Assembly (NCBI RefSeq): GCF_014635725.1
Contig: NZ_BMDJ01000004.1
Location: 372,001-436,000, forward strand
From: Pedobacter mendelii
Lineage (GTDB): Bacteria > Bacteroidota > Bacteroidia > Sphingobacteriales > Sphingobacteriaceae
DNA length: 64,000 nt
Direction: 5' to 3'
In this document: positions 27,721 to 38,119 of the stretch, one piece after another
Layout: every line of letters begins with the position of its first letter
Numbering within the stretch: the stretch's first letter is position 1
Program-made: the position numbers and the translations under genes
Notes under the pieces: generated by a model
Databases searched by the model: none
What the model was told of the DNA's origin: nothing
The model's input: the letters and a program-made list of their open reading frames with translations, nothing else

Positions 27721-28938
27721 ATGAAGGTAGATTACATTGCGTTATCTGTACCCGTATTTTTTATCCTTATCGGGATTGAACTTGCCTATAACTTTTATAA
27801 AAAACTGGATTATTACAGGTTAAATGATAGTATTTCAAATTTAAGTCAGGGGATAGGGCAGCAGCTTACCGGCATTTTTATGAAAACGGCACTGTTTTTT
27901 GGTTATAAGTATATTTTTGAACATTGGCGACTTTTCGAAATGCCAAAATCCATTTGGGTTTGGATTATCTTATTTATCGGTGTAGATTTTTTCTATTACT
28001 GGTTTCACCGTATGAGCCACCAGGTGAATGCCCTTTGGGCGGCACATATTGTTCACCATCAATCAGAAGAATACAATTTAACTGTTGCACTGCGCCAGAG
28101 CTGGTTTCAGGGATGGTTTAGCTGGGTTTTTTATTTACCCTTGGCTTTTGCCGGTTTCGACCCAATTATGTTCTTAACCTTGAGTTCTTTTAATACTTTA
28201 TATCAATTTTGGATTCATACCCGAGCCATTAAATCGATGGGTTTATTAGAATATATTTTGAATACGCCTTCACATCACCGGGTTCACCATGGTTCAAATC
28301 CAAAATACATCGATAAAAATCATGCTGGCACGCTAATTATTTGGGATAAATTTTTCGGGACTTTTCAAAAGGAAGAAGAGGAAGTTTATTACGGCATCAC
28401 GAAACCTTTAGCCAGCTGGAATCCGGTTTGGGCAAACCTCCATTATTGGGATGATTTGGTGAAAACTGCCAATCAATCTCCTAAATTTAGTGATAAATTA
28501 AAGGTATTTTTAAAACCGCGAGGATGGTTTCCGGCTCATTTAGGTGGTTTTCAACTGGCGCCAGAAATAAATGCAGCTGTTTATAAAAAGTATAATCCTG
28601 GCTATCAAAATAAATTAACAGGTTACGTTTTGGTACAGTTTGCTATTGCTTTGGGTGCTGGTTCGCTCATTTTATTTTCTTATACCAAAATGGAAATTAC
28701 CGCCTTACTTTCGGGAACATCATTCACCATGCTTACTTTAATAAGTTGTGGCGCACTATTAGAGCAAAAAAAATGGCTGGTAAAATTCGAATACGGTAGA
28801 TTATTATTAAGTTTTTTATTGGTTTTTATTTTAAAATTTCCAATTGGTTATCAAGTAATATTTGCAGGCATACAGTTAATATCCGTAATTTGGTTCTTCA
28901 GTTTGCAAAAAGCAAATCCCGTTACCAATGAAAACTAA
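27721..28938 (+). CDS. Alkylglycerol monooxygenase-like fatty acid hydroxylase
   Basis: 405-residue membrane di-iron enzyme of the sterol desaturase/fatty acid hydroxylase superfamily. Histidine motifs are HRMSH, AAHIVHH and SHHRVHHG near residues 100-190. The stretches YNLTVALRQS, YQFWIHT, LNTPSHHRVHHG and DKNHAGTLIIWDKFFGTF match my memory of human AGMO (TMEM195) more closely than sterol desaturases. AGMO opens ether lipids at the O-alkyl bond. The C-terminal half has four more hydrophobic segments. The gene overlaps a lysoplasmalogenase-like gene by 11 bases, which fits an ether-lipid role. Confidence 0.85.
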   Translation: MKVDYIALSVPVFFILIGIELAYNFYKKLDYYRLNDSISNLSQGIGQQLTGIFMKTALFFGYKYIFEHWRLFEMPKSIWVWIILFIGVDFFYYWFHRMSHQVNALWAAHIVHHQSEEYNLTVALRQSWFQGWFSWVFYLPLAFAGFDPIMFLTLSSFNTLYQFWIHTRAIKSMGLLEYILNTPSHHRVHHGSNPKYIDKNHAGTLIIWDKFFGTFQKEEEEVYYGITKPLASWNPVWANLHYWDDLVKTANQSPKFSDKLKVFLKPRGWFPAHLGGFQLAPEINAAVYKKYNPGYQNKLTGYVLVQFAIALGAGSLILFSYTKMEITALLSGTSFTMLTLISCGALLEQKKWLVKFEYGRLLLSFLLVFILKFPIGYQVIFAGIQLISVIWFFSLQKANPVTNEN

Positions 28939-29620
28939 ACTATTTGCCTCAATTTTTGCGCTTATATTTATCGTTCAACTATATGCAGAAACGATAAGTA
29001 ATATTCCACTTCGTAATTTTTCAAAACCACTTATTGTTATTACCTTATTGATTTGGCTTTACAGCAGTACAAATCTTAAAGGAAGGTTTCACAAACGCAT
29101 ATTTACAGGTTTAGTTTTTGGTTTAATTGGCGATATTTTTTTGATGCTGCAATCTGGCAGACCAAGCTTTTTCATGTTCGGTTTAATTGCATTTTTGTTT
29201 TGCCATATTTTTTACATCAGGGCATTTATCCTCGACCATAAATCTAATCCCAATTACAAGAATCCTTTCTTTTTATGGGCAACTGGGGCCTTTGCAATCT
29301 TCTGCTCGGGTTTGTTTTTTTACCTGCAGCCAAATTTGGGTGCCATGCAATTTCTGGTTTTAATGTACGCCGTCATCATTACATTTATGGCAATAATGGC
29401 CGTTAACCGTTACGGTAAAGTAAATATTTTCAGTTTTAAATTGATACTTTTTGGGTCTATATTCTTCCTTTTTTCTGATAGTGTGTTGGCGGTTAATAAG
29501 TTCACACAGCCCATTCCTCAAGCAGGCGTAGTAATTATGGCTAGCTACATGATTGCGCAATACCTCATCGTTTACGGAACAATTGCTAGAGAATTGGTGG
29601 TGAAACAAACGGAAATTTAA
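28928..29620 (+). CDS. YhhN/TMEM86 family lysoplasmalogenase-like protein
   Basis: 230 residues with about eight hydrophobic segments. GLVFGLIGDIFLMLQ and GSIFFLFSDSVLAVNKF carry the paired G-x-x-x-x-D / S-D-x-x-L-A motifs of the YhhN family, whose animal members (TMEM86B) cleave the vinyl-ether bond of lysoplasmalogens. Overlap with the AGMO-like gene implies coupled translation. Whether this host makes plasmalogens is not shown. Confidence 0.85.
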   Translation: MKTKLFASIFALIFIVQLYAETISNIPLRNFSKPLIVITLLIWLYSSTNLKGRFHKRIFTGLVFGLIGDIFLMLQSGRPSFFMFGLIAFLFCHIFYIRAFILDHKSNPNYKNPFFLWATGAFAIFCSGLFFYLQPNLGAMQFLVLMYAVIITFMAIMAVNRYGKVNIFSFKLILFGSIFFLFSDSVLAVNKFTQPIPQAGVVIMASYMIAQYLIVYGTIARELVVKQTEI

Positions 29621-29665
29621 GCCTCACCCTGTCAATGATTATATGTTATATTCTTTTGTGCGAGT

Positions 29666-29770
29666 CCCTCCCCAGAGGAGAGAAAAACAAAGGTCCGTAG
29701 CTTTGACCCATAGCATTATTACCACAGGGTTTAAAGTATTGCTCGTTGAAACCCTTTCCTCTGGAGAGGG
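29666..29770. repeat. Word-like inverted repeat in a convergent gap
   Basis: CCCTCCCCAGAGGAGAG (29666-29682) faces CTTTCCTCTGGAGAGGG (29754-29770); the arms match at 15 of 17 positions. A second inverted pair, GGGTTT/AAACCC, lies inside (29727-29753). A phrase of this kind (cctctccagaggagaggg) is a recurrent intergenic repeat in Bacteroidota as I remember it. It fills the space between the lysoplasmalogenase and pbpC genes. Confidence 0.75.
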
Positions 29771-29793
29771 CGACTACAAAATTTGCCTCACTT

Positions 29794-32175
29794 CTATCTT
29801 TCAAAGGGAGAGGCTTTATCTAATACCGTAAAAGTTTGCACTAGTCTTTCTCCGTTTTCATCAACGAGCGTTAATGTATGTTTCCCAGGTGGCGGACTAA
29901 TTGCCAATTGATGGTAGTTTGTGGTTGTGGCAACATAATCATTATCAATATGCCAATATATTTTTGAGCTTTGATTCCTGTGTGCTGCATTTAAAACAAT
30001 TTTGCCTCGTGCGCCATCTAATTCTAAAGGAATGTAAACCGTTGCTCCATTCTTTGGATAAATCAATTCCATTACACTATTGCCACCAGAAACATCGCAA
30101 CCAGTCTTAAAGGGAGGCGAGGTTTTATAATCACTATTTTTAATTTTATAATAGTATTCCATCGCTGGTGGTAAAATGAACCAACTTTTATGTTGCATAT
30201 TGGTTACACTTTCGCATTGGTCGGTTACTCGGTAAATCCCCGCTCTATCCAAATGAATGGTTTTATGAAACGGACAAACCACAGTTTTTTCGCCAGCTGT
30301 GGGTGCCAACTCATCTATTACATCAGGACAAGATTCGCCTGCTTTGTAGCCACTTTGTTTACAAACCTTAATTTTCTTTAGCTTAGTTTTTGGCGTTTCA
30401 AACCACTTGCCGTTGGGTAGCAGTCTAAAAATATCAAATAGGACAGGAGCGGCTGCCTCAATACCAACCAAACCTGGTCGGCCTTCGCCATCGGCATTGC
30501 CAACCCAAACACAAACTACATAATTGGGCGTTAAACCAACCGCCCATGCATCCCGGAAACCAAAACTCGTTCCGGTTTTCCAAGCCACTCTTTGCGATGA
30601 TGAAAACTGTTCCCACAAACCTTCATCACCAGGACGCATTACTTCTTCCATGGCATTAAAAGTAGCCCAGATGGCACCATGGTCTAAAAAGGAATTGCGT
30701 TGATAATCCTTTTCATCTTTCTTAAACGTCTTATAATATGTGGCTTGATTGTAATCTGCCGGGTTGTATAAACCTTTGTACGTATTGAAATGGTTTAAGG
30801 TACGCACCATGCTCATATACGTATTGGCTAAATCCCACATGGTAACTTCGCTTCCTCCTAAAATTAGAGATAAACCATAATGGTCTGCAGGTTGGTTTAG
30901 CGTACCAATACCCAGTTTTTTCAGCTTATCGTAAAACCGTTCGTATTTATATTGCTGCAACATTTTAACGGCAGGAATATTTAACGAGCGACTTAAAGCT
31001 TTATCAGCAGCAATTGCACCATCGTAACCCAAATCATAATTTTGCGGGGAATATCCTGCGATTTGTGTCGGCACATCAGGAATCAAGGTATGCGGCAAAA
31101 TAAATCCATCGTTCAGCATACTGGCGTAAAGCAAGGGTTTTAATGTACTTCCCGGACTTCGAGGCGCCTTTATCATATCAACATGGCTTTGTAAATCTGC
31201 ATTTTCTGGTTGATATATATTTCCGACATAACTTACTACTTCTCCGGTTCTGGCATTTAAAACCAAAGCCGATATGTTATTAATATCGTTGGCTCTGTAA
31301 CGGTTATTGTATCGCTTTAAAATGGCGTTTATCTTGAGTTGAACATCTTCATTCAAAGTGGAAGTTATTCTTGTAGAATTGATTTCTAAACTAGCTCTTT
31401 CTTGCTTAAAGCGGTTTAATAAATGTGGTGCATTTTGAGGCAAGGGTAGCGGCTTGCCCGGAACAGGTTCTAGCTTAGCCAAGTTGGCTGTATTTTGGTC
31501 GATGTATTTTAGCTTTGCTAATTTATCCAATAAATCGTTTCGCTTTTTAATTAATCTTGCTGAGTTTTTTCCGGGATGAACCAGCGATGGGCTATTTGGT
31601 AAAACGGCTAAAGTTGCCATTTCTCCCCAAGAAAGCGTTTTGGCATCTCTGCCATAATAACGCCAACTTGCTGCATCTAAACCCACAACATTACTTCCAA
31701 AAGGTGCGTTTGCTGCGTACAGACCAATAATTTCTTTTTTCGAATATTTTAACTCTAACCTGAAAGCTAGAATGATTTCGTAGAATTTTTGCCAAACTGT
31801 TCTATCTTTCTTTCTTGATAAACGAATGATTTGCATGGTTAAGGTGCTGCCGCCACTTACTACACTTTTAGCTTTGAAGTTTTGACGCATCGCCCTGCTC
31901 ATGGCTAAAAAATCTATTCCGAAATGGCTATAAAATCGCTTATCTTCAAAAGCAATAATGCAATCCTTAAATTTTACGGGAACAGAATCGGCGACGGGAA
32001 AGCGCCATTGTCCATCACTTGCGATAGCTGCACTTAACAAATTTCCATTACTCGCCTCAATTACAAATGAAGTAGGAGATTTGAAAAGTTTAGCTGGAAG
32101 TAGAAATAAAAACACCAAAAGCAATAAGATACAGATGATATCGGTAAAAATAATTGCCTTTGGTATTTTACTCAT
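29794..32175 (-). CDS. pbpC: Penicillin-binding protein 1C
   Basis: Bifunctional peptidoglycan synthase of 793 residues in the inner membrane. An N-terminal anchor (about 9-28) is followed by a GT51 glycosyltransferase (FEDKRFYSHFGID, SGGSTLTMQIIRL, about 50-220), a transpeptidase domain (SxxK in APRSPGSTLKPLLYASM, KTGTSFGFRDAW, about 300-580) and a C-terminal PBP1C domain (about 690-790). PBP1C pairs with an alpha-2-macroglobulin homologue in many bacteria; that gene lies directly upstream here (32300-37894). Confidence 0.95.
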   Translation of the reverse strand: MSKIPKAIIFTDIICILLLLVFLFLLPAKLFKSPTSFVIEASNGNLLSAAIASDGQWRFPVADSVPVKFKDCIIAFEDKRFYSHFGIDFLAMSRAMRQNFKAKSVVSGGSTLTMQIIRLSRKKDRTVWQKFYEIILAFRLELKYSKKEIIGLYAANAPFGSNVVGLDAASWRYYGRDAKTLSWGEMATLAVLPNSPSLVHPGKNSARLIKKRNDLLDKLAKLKYIDQNTANLAKLEPVPGKPLPLPQNAPHLLNRFKQERASLEINSTRITSTLNEDVQLKINAILKRYNNRYRANDINNISALVLNARTGEVVSYVGNIYQPENADLQSHVDMIKAPRSPGSTLKPLLYASMLNDGFILPHTLIPDVPTQIAGYSPQNYDLGYDGAIAADKALSRSLNIPAVKMLQQYKYERFYDKLKKLGIGTLNQPADHYGLSLILGGSEVTMWDLANTYMSMVRTLNHFNTYKGLYNPADYNQATYYKTFKKDEKDYQRNSFLDHGAIWATFNAMEEVMRPGDEGLWEQFSSSQRVAWKTGTSFGFRDAWAVGLTPNYVVCVWVGNADGEGRPGLVGIEAAAPVLFDIFRLLPNGKWFETPKTKLKKIKVCKQSGYKAGESCPDVIDELAPTAGEKTVVCPFHKTIHLDRAGIYRVTDQCESVTNMQHKSWFILPPAMEYYYKIKNSDYKTSPPFKTGCDVSGGNSVMELIYPKNGATVYIPLELDGARGKIVLNAAHRNQSSKIYWHIDNDYVATTTNYHQLAISPPPGKHTLTLVDENGERLVQTFTVLDKASPFER

Positions 32176-32263
32176 TTACATTATAAAAATTTTAATCGTA
32201 GCCTCCAGCTACAATATATATGTTGTTTTATTTATAATTTGAAGAAACTATTATTTTTTCTAG

Positions 32264-32299
32264 TCTTAACCTCAACCTCATTCTTAACCTCAGCCTCAA
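32264..32299. repeat. Tandem repeat of 18 bases, two copies, abutting a stop codon
   Basis: TCTTAACCTCAACCTCAT (32264-32281) is followed directly by TCTTAACCTCAGCCTCAA (32282-32299), two mismatches apart. The second copy touches the stop codon of the macroglobulin gene. Similar abutting repeats occur at the topA stop. Confidence 0.8.
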
Positions 32300-35200
32300 C
32301 TACTTTACCACCTGAACCCATTTTCCATCTTGCGTAGCAGAAATATCATTGTTGTACATCGCCTCGCATTGAACTGCCGATAAATAATACTTCCCTAAAT
32401 AAGAGGCATTTAGCAGAACCTTATAAACCAGGCTTTCATTTTCACGGATATTGAAATAGGTGAAAACCCTGTCATCACGAATATCCTGATAGGTAAAAGG
32501 CGATGATGCCAAAATACTCTGATTATCGTTCACTCGTGTGTTGATAATTTCCCATCCCGAAGGGAAAATTTGGGTAAGCGCCATCTGTTCGTAATAACCC
32601 ATTCTACCAGGATTTTTTATAGTCACTTCTGCATAAAAATCAGTTCCCTGTTTTAAAGTCGTTGGGTCTAAGGCCGTGCCGTTTAAACGTTTATAAACCA
32701 CGTTCATATCCAAAACATCAGATCGGTTGGGTAAGAAATTATTCTGGCCCGCAACAGGTTGACCTTCCAAAACCAAACGAACAAACAACACATTATTGCC
32801 ATTATTGGTTATTGATGCTGTGTTTCCTTTAAAGCTGACAGCCGTACTGTTGATGTACTGACCAGAATTTACAGGTGCAGATTTTCCATCTAACACATAT
32901 TGGTATTGCAACTTATTTGATGATTGATTGGTGCCACAGAACTTCGCGATAGCCAATAAACTGTAAGCCGTAGTTTGGGTGCTGTACCATGTGTTTTCAC
33001 CTAATTTAGCAGCCAAGGGTTGCAATAAACTTGCTGCCTTTGCTTTTTGTCCAAGCAAGGTTAACGTTTCTAAAATCATCGCCTCATCACGGACATCGGA
33101 ACCATAGGTTCCGCCGAGTTGTTTGTAAGGTTGTATTGAAGTGTCTAATCCGCGAATCATGTTTTGCGCCACATCGTTTTGACCTGCTAACTTATATGCA
33201 GCGGCCAAGCGCCATTTTGCAGAAACCGACAAATACTCAAAAGCTTTCAATCTGTTCATCGCGGCCATTTCTGGTTTTTTAGCCAGGGCAAGCATATATA
33301 AACGATAAGCTTGAGATAAATCGCCACCATAAAAATTATTACTGTTTGGTGCCCAATTTGCAGCTTTAGCTTTTTGGAAACGCAACAATTCGTCCAATAA
33401 TCCAACAGGTAAAGTATAACCTGCATTCTGTGCTTCAACTAAAAAATGACCGCCATAATTACTTCCCCATTCATCTGCATTTGCATCGCCGGGCCAATAA
33501 GATAAGCCCCCATCAGTAGTTTGGAAACCCTTAATTCGGGTAATTCCGGCTTTGATGTTTTTCTCAGTCATGGCTTTTTGTTGCTCACTTAGCGGGCTTA
33601 ATCTATCCAAATACAATTGAGGAAAAATGCCTGAGGTAGTTTGCTCAATACATCCATGTGGATATTGAATCAGGTAACTCAAACGTTTTTTAAGGTTAAT
33701 CGATGGGATAGATGACACCTCTAACGTTCCTGAATTTGTACCATTCATTCCGATAGGTGAATAATTTACAGCCCATTTTTGTCCGGGTTGAACCGTTGCG
33801 GAAACCACATTTGTGATGTAAGGATTTGGATTTCGAATGTCCATTTCTACATCATAATCTGTTCGTTCTCCTCCACTTTGCGCAATCACCTTCACTTTGG
33901 TAATACCAACCGTGTTTGGCGCTTTCACCTCGAAATACGCCATCTGCTCGCCAGTTTGCTTGTAGTAAAGTTGTTGTTTATTTGTGCCCTGAACAATCAA
34001 ATTATTCGCCTGAAGTTGTACAGAAACATTCTTTAAATTTTTCTCTGTAGCAAAAACCGTAACTGGCAAAGTAAAGGTTTCACCCGGACCAATTACTCGA
34101 GGTAATGTTGCCAAAACCATCAAAGGTTTTTTCACCTGAACGGATTTTTCTGCAAATCCATAAGCAGCATCCTGACCAGCAACAACCATTGCCCGTACAG
34201 CGCCAATATATTGTGGCAATTTAAATTTATGCGTTTTACTTTCGCCTTTACCAATTGTAAATGGTCCCATAAATTTTACAACCGCTTTAAATCGGTTTGC
34301 CTTAGCCGGATTAAGATTTTTGTTGATGCTACCATCACCACCAATACTTAAAATGCGTTCTAAATTACCTCCCCAAGCGCCTAAAACGTAATCAAATAAA
34401 TCCCAGGTTTTAACACCCAATCCTTCACGGGCATAAAAAGCACCATGTGGATCTGGCGTTTTAAAACGGGTCAAATCCAACAATCCTTCATCAACCAAAG
34501 CAATGGTATAAGTCATTGCCTTGCCGTTTTGCTCACCTACGGTAATGGTATTTTCGGTTTCAGGTTTAATTTTATCCAACATTTTTATGGTTGGTTTTAA
34601 AATCGTTTGTGGGTCTTCAACAGAAATTGGAATTGCACCATACATTCTGATTGGCAAATCATTAACGGTTTGTGCATGAGGTTGTAACAGCGTAATGTTT
34701 GCGAAAACATTCGGTGCCATTTCTTTCTCGGCTTTAAATTTATATTGCGTTTGTCCTGCCTCAGTATCAATCCAGAAGGTTTTTAAAACGCGACTGCCAT
34801 TTTCAATAGAAACCAATGCTCTACCATTTTTAGCGGTAGGAATGGTTAGCGTAATGTCTTCACCAACGGTAAATTTCTCTTTGTTGGCAGTAAAAGATAA
34901 CATCGATGCCTCCGTTGGATTTGTACCTTGCTCACGTTGTGCCCATCCTGGCCAATCTACATAAACAGATTTTCCGGTTACGTGGCCACCATTTAAATCG
35001 CGAACCAAAATCAAATATCTTCCCCATTCTGGCTCGTTTATGCGTAAATTCCAACTCCCTTTACCATTTGATAAACTTACCTGATGCGTTTCTACCAACT
35101 TATTGTATTGGTTTTGTGTGAAATTTGCATAAGTGTATTGGTTATCCTGTTCCCACCACCAACGCCATTGCGTTTTATATAATTCTACCTGAACAGTTTT

Positions 35201-37894
35201 ACTGCCCGAGAGCAATTTTCCATCAGTATTTACATTTACAATCTCAATTTTATGGTCTTTTCCGGTAACCAGCATGCCACTTAATTTATCGCCTTTCTCC
35301 GGGCGAACACCTAAATAGTTATTGTAAACATGATACGGAATGCTAAAATTATCAATACTAAAATTACCGCCCGGTTCGAAAACTTTGGTCGTAAAATTCG
35401 CTCTTAAAATTCCGGGTGCTGTATTGTTTTCATTAAGGTTTGTATTCACTTGTGCACTACCATCGCCATTTAGTATACCCTCAAAAATAGTTTTAACCTG
35501 CGATTCAAAATTAACCGTTGGATTATCGAAACTGTAACCTTCAAAACCTTTAAATTTGGTTTCAGTGGTATTGAGGTTAACATCAACTTTAGCCTTTAAA
35601 TTTTGCGCAGGCGAGCCAAATAGCCATTTTGCAGATAGGGTAGCGGCCGAAGTTCCGGCAGTTAAGTAAGGTTTATTGCCAACATTAAAATCAATTTTTA
35701 ATCGATTGGGCATCACCGTTTCAATCTTCAAAGTTTTGGTGAAAGTGGCACCACCAGCTTTTACTTTGGTCATCCAGTTGCCTGTAGGGGCGGTGCTTTC
35801 CGTTGCGGTTTTAAAAGTATAGAAACCATTTAATGGTTTGCCATTAATTAAGCGTTTATATAATTGTCCTTTCGGATTATAAAACTCCATTGTAACCGGA
35901 TAATTTGCAGGAAGTTTCTTTAGTTTATCTTCTAAAACGAAAGAAACAAACAAACTATCACCTGGTCGCCATACGCCACGTTCGCCATAAATAAATCCTT
36001 TTAATCCGCTTTGAACTACATCGCCACCAACATCGAAACGACTTAAAGGCAGCGAACTTCCATCATCTAATTTTAAATAACCACGTTCTGAACCATTCTT
36101 GGCAATCAATAAAAATGGCTGGCGTTTTAGATCGAATCTGGCGAAACCATCTCCATCGGTTTTGGTAGTAAAAATGATTTGTTTCTGGTAATCCATCAAT
36201 TCCAGATTCACACCGCTCAAAGGTTTTGCCGTTAATAAATCAGTTGCTACAATGAGCATACTGTTATCATTGCCGCGTTTGGCGACTAAGCCAATATTCG
36301 ATGCAATTAGGTTTCTACTTGCCCAGCGTTGGTTGGTGTAAAATGATGGTGTGCAAGGATTGTCCTTATCATCCCAACGGTAATTATTGGGATAGTAATT
36401 GTTGTAACGTTGCCAAAAATTATCATCTTCATCAATTTTTTCGCCATAACTTTCATCTTCACCGTAATAGCTGCTTTCCTCATTATCTTCGCCAGGTTTT
36501 TCATCATTTGCTTTACAGTTATAAGCATTGTATTCTTGTCTGAAAGCGATGGTAACCCGATACATAGCACCAGGTTCAGTGCGAATCATTTTATCTAAAT
36601 CAAGTGTAAAACGATTTTTTTTATGCAGGTTTAGAGATTTGTCTTCATCTAATCTGACGGTTTTTTGCAATATTGGTTTTGCTACACGGCGCAATTCATT
36701 TCCATCTTTATAGCTATTGGTTTGGAAAAATTGCGGGATGTTATTTTCGTAAATTTTGATAACCGTAACATCAACAGCTTTTAGGTTGATGGCCTCGAAA
36801 GGTAATACCAATTTACCCGAATTTGGCAAAATTGTCCCGGCACCGGCTATGGTTACGGATGGTAATTTATCTTCAAAAACCAAGTTAGCCGTTTTGCCAC
36901 CTGTTAAAGTTTTTCCATTGATATTTTCTACACCGTTATTTACATTTAGCGTGTAGTTGCCTTTTAATTCTTCGGCGGCATAAACTTTTACCTGACTTGC
37001 ATCTATCGTAAATCTTAAATCACTCAGGTTGCCCAAGGTAATCATACCAGTTAAATCCTGACCAACACCAATAGGTTCAGAAAACTGCACTAAAGCGTAG
37101 TCTTCTTCGCCTTGAATGGCTTTAATATCTAAAATTTCAAACTTATTTAAAGCCGGAATTCTAATTTCTTCTTCACCTTTTTGTTCCGCATCAATGGCAT
37201 CTCCATCCCAATTTATTTTTAAAGTTTGGTCGGTTGATTTTTTCTTTATGCTATCTATTGTAAATTTCGAAGTGTTTTTAGCAGGGTTGTGTTGCCATTT
37301 CACTTTTAATTTCTGGTCGAAATTCAACTCAATAATCTTTTCAATTTTCGCAGTTTCTTCCCCATCAGAGGTTGCCAGTTCTCCGGTTAATTTCATATAA
37401 TCAAGCGAAGTATTGTTCTGAGAAACTAAACCATTTTGCGATAATATTACACCCGGTGTGATTACTTTAAACTCGAAATCGAAATCTTCTAAACCTTTTT
37501 CAGTTGCCGAAACCTCTGATAACTTAAAAGTAGCTTCATATTCTTTGCCTGGTTTCAAATTTTCATCTGGACGAAATTCTACGGTTTGCGGGTCAATCCA
37601 ATAGGTTTTACCCGAAATAGATGGAGAGAAATCAAATAAATCCCGCGAATCTGCCTTGCCTAAATCTTGCATTCCCGTTGCGGCATTAGCCAAATGAACG
37701 CGAATAAAACTTTTTTTAGAGATGGTTCCAGAAGTGTATGCCTCAATGTATTTAGCATAAGCCTGGCTATCTTCATTCGATTTCTTTTTATGCCTGAAAT
37801 AAATAAAAAGAATTGCCGCAATAGATACGACAAGCAAGCCAATAAAAATAAATTTCTTTTTGGATGAAGATTGGTAGGTAGATGGTTGTTCCAT
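32300..37894 (-). CDS. Alpha-2-macroglobulin family protein (YfhM-like)
   Basis: 1864 residues, the largest gene here. An N-terminal membrane anchor (about 13-30) is followed by bacterial Ig-like/MG domains, a proline- and acid-rich insert (near 465-510), and the thioester domain with Cys1415 in YPHGCIEQTTSG. The CIEQ motif should form a reactive thioester that traps peptidases in the periplasm. The C-terminal third has the alpha-helical complement-like domain and a receptor-type end. With pbpC downstream it forms the classic defence-and-repair pair against attacking proteases. Confidence 0.94.
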   Translation of the reverse strand: MEQPSTYQSSSKKKFIFIGLLVVSIAAILFIYFRHKKKSNEDSQAYAKYIEAYTSGTISKKSFIRVHLANAATGMQDLGKADSRDLFDFSPSISGKTYWIDPQTVEFRPDENLKPGKEYEATFKLSEVSATEKGLEDFDFEFKVITPGVILSQNGLVSQNNTSLDYMKLTGELATSDGEETAKIEKIIELNFDQKLKVKWQHNPAKNTSKFTIDSIKKKSTDQTLKINWDGDAIDAEQKGEEEIRIPALNKFEILDIKAIQGEEDYALVQFSEPIGVGQDLTGMITLGNLSDLRFTIDASQVKVYAAEELKGNYTLNVNNGVENINGKTLTGGKTANLVFEDKLPSVTIAGAGTILPNSGKLVLPFEAINLKAVDVTVIKIYENNIPQFFQTNSYKDGNELRRVAKPILQKTVRLDEDKSLNLHKKNRFTLDLDKMIRTEPGAMYRVTIAFRQEYNAYNCKANDEKPGEDNEESSYYGEDESYGEKIDEDDNFWQRYNNYYPNNYRWDDKDNPCTPSFYTNQRWASRNLIASNIGLVAKRGNDNSMLIVATDLLTAKPLSGVNLELMDYQKQIIFTTKTDGDGFARFDLKRQPFLLIAKNGSERGYLKLDDGSSLPLSRFDVGGDVVQSGLKGFIYGERGVWRPGDSLFVSFVLEDKLKKLPANYPVTMEFYNPKGQLYKRLINGKPLNGFYTFKTATESTAPTGNWMTKVKAGGATFTKTLKIETVMPNRLKIDFNVGNKPYLTAGTSAATLSAKWLFGSPAQNLKAKVDVNLNTTETKFKGFEGYSFDNPTVNFESQVKTIFEGILNGDGSAQVNTNLNENNTAPGILRANFTTKVFEPGGNFSIDNFSIPYHVYNNYLGVRPEKGDKLSGMLVTGKDHKIEIVNVNTDGKLLSGSKTVQVELYKTQWRWWWEQDNQYTYANFTQNQYNKLVETHQVSLSNGKGSWNLRINEPEWGRYLILVRDLNGGHVTGKSVYVDWPGWAQREQGTNPTEASMLSFTANKEKFTVGEDITLTIPTAKNGRALVSIENGSRVLKTFWIDTEAGQTQYKFKAEKEMAPNVFANITLLQPHAQTVNDLPIRMYGAIPISVEDPQTILKPTIKMLDKIKPETENTITVGEQNGKAMTYTIALVDEGLLDLTRFKTPDPHGAFYAREGLGVKTWDLFDYVLGAWGGNLERILSIGGDGSINKNLNPAKANRFKAVVKFMGPFTIGKGESKTHKFKLPQYIGAVRAMVVAGQDAAYGFAEKSVQVKKPLMVLATLPRVIGPGETFTLPVTVFATEKNLKNVSVQLQANNLIVQGTNKQQLYYKQTGEQMAYFEVKAPNTVGITKVKVIAQSGGERTDYDVEMDIRNPNPYITNVVSATVQPGQKWAVNYSPIGMNGTNSGTLEVSSIPSINLKKRLSYLIQYPHGCIEQTTSGIFPQLYLDRLSPLSEQQKAMTEKNIKAGITRIKGFQTTDGGLSYWPGDANADEWGSNYGGHFLVEAQNAGYTLPVGLLDELLRFQKAKAANWAPNSNNFYGGDLSQAYRLYMLALAKKPEMAAMNRLKAFEYLSVSAKWRLAAAYKLAGQNDVAQNMIRGLDTSIQPYKQLGGTYGSDVRDEAMILETLTLLGQKAKAASLLQPLAAKLGENTWYSTQTTAYSLLAIAKFCGTNQSSNKLQYQYVLDGKSAPVNSGQYINSTAVSFKGNTASITNNGNNVLFVRLVLEGQPVAGQNNFLPNRSDVLDMNVVYKRLNGTALDPTTLKQGTDFYAEVTIKNPGRMGYYEQMALTQIFPSGWEIINTRVNDNQSILASSPFTYQDIRDDRVFTYFNIRENESLVYKVLLNASYLGKYYLSAVQCEAMYNNDISATQDGKWVQVVK

Positions 37895-38062
37895 TTATTG
37901 AGATTATAATTAGATATGTTGGATAAATTGTTGGCAAAGATTTTTACAGGCGAATATTTAGCTTACTCAATTTTTACCGCATTATTTAAATCAATATTAA
38001 ATTGATGAAAATTAACTAAAATTCCTATTAAAATAATTTATGTTGAAAAATAATAGTTTTGG

Positions 38063-38094
38063 TTTGTTCCTTTAATTCGATTTGGATAAGTTTA
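38063..38094 (+). promoter_or_regulatory. Bacteroidetes-type promoter
   Basis: TTTG (38063-38066), 20 bases, TAAGTTTA (38087-38094), close to TTTG/TAnnTTTG. It stands 26 bases before the start of the NTF2-like gene. Confidence 0.55.
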
Positions 38095-38119
38095 CACCAT
38101 CAACCCAATTCTACCAAAT

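Noticed and set aside
29643..29831. Small plus-strand open frame of 62 codons
   Set aside because: It lies across the inverted repeat 29666-29770 and the end of pbpC; the translation is repeat-derived and has no protein character.
31525..31540. Further copies of the 12-base mannosidase site (also near 45010)
   Set aside because: Only nine of twelve bases match, on the other strand, and both lie inside coding sequence (pbpC and mnmA).
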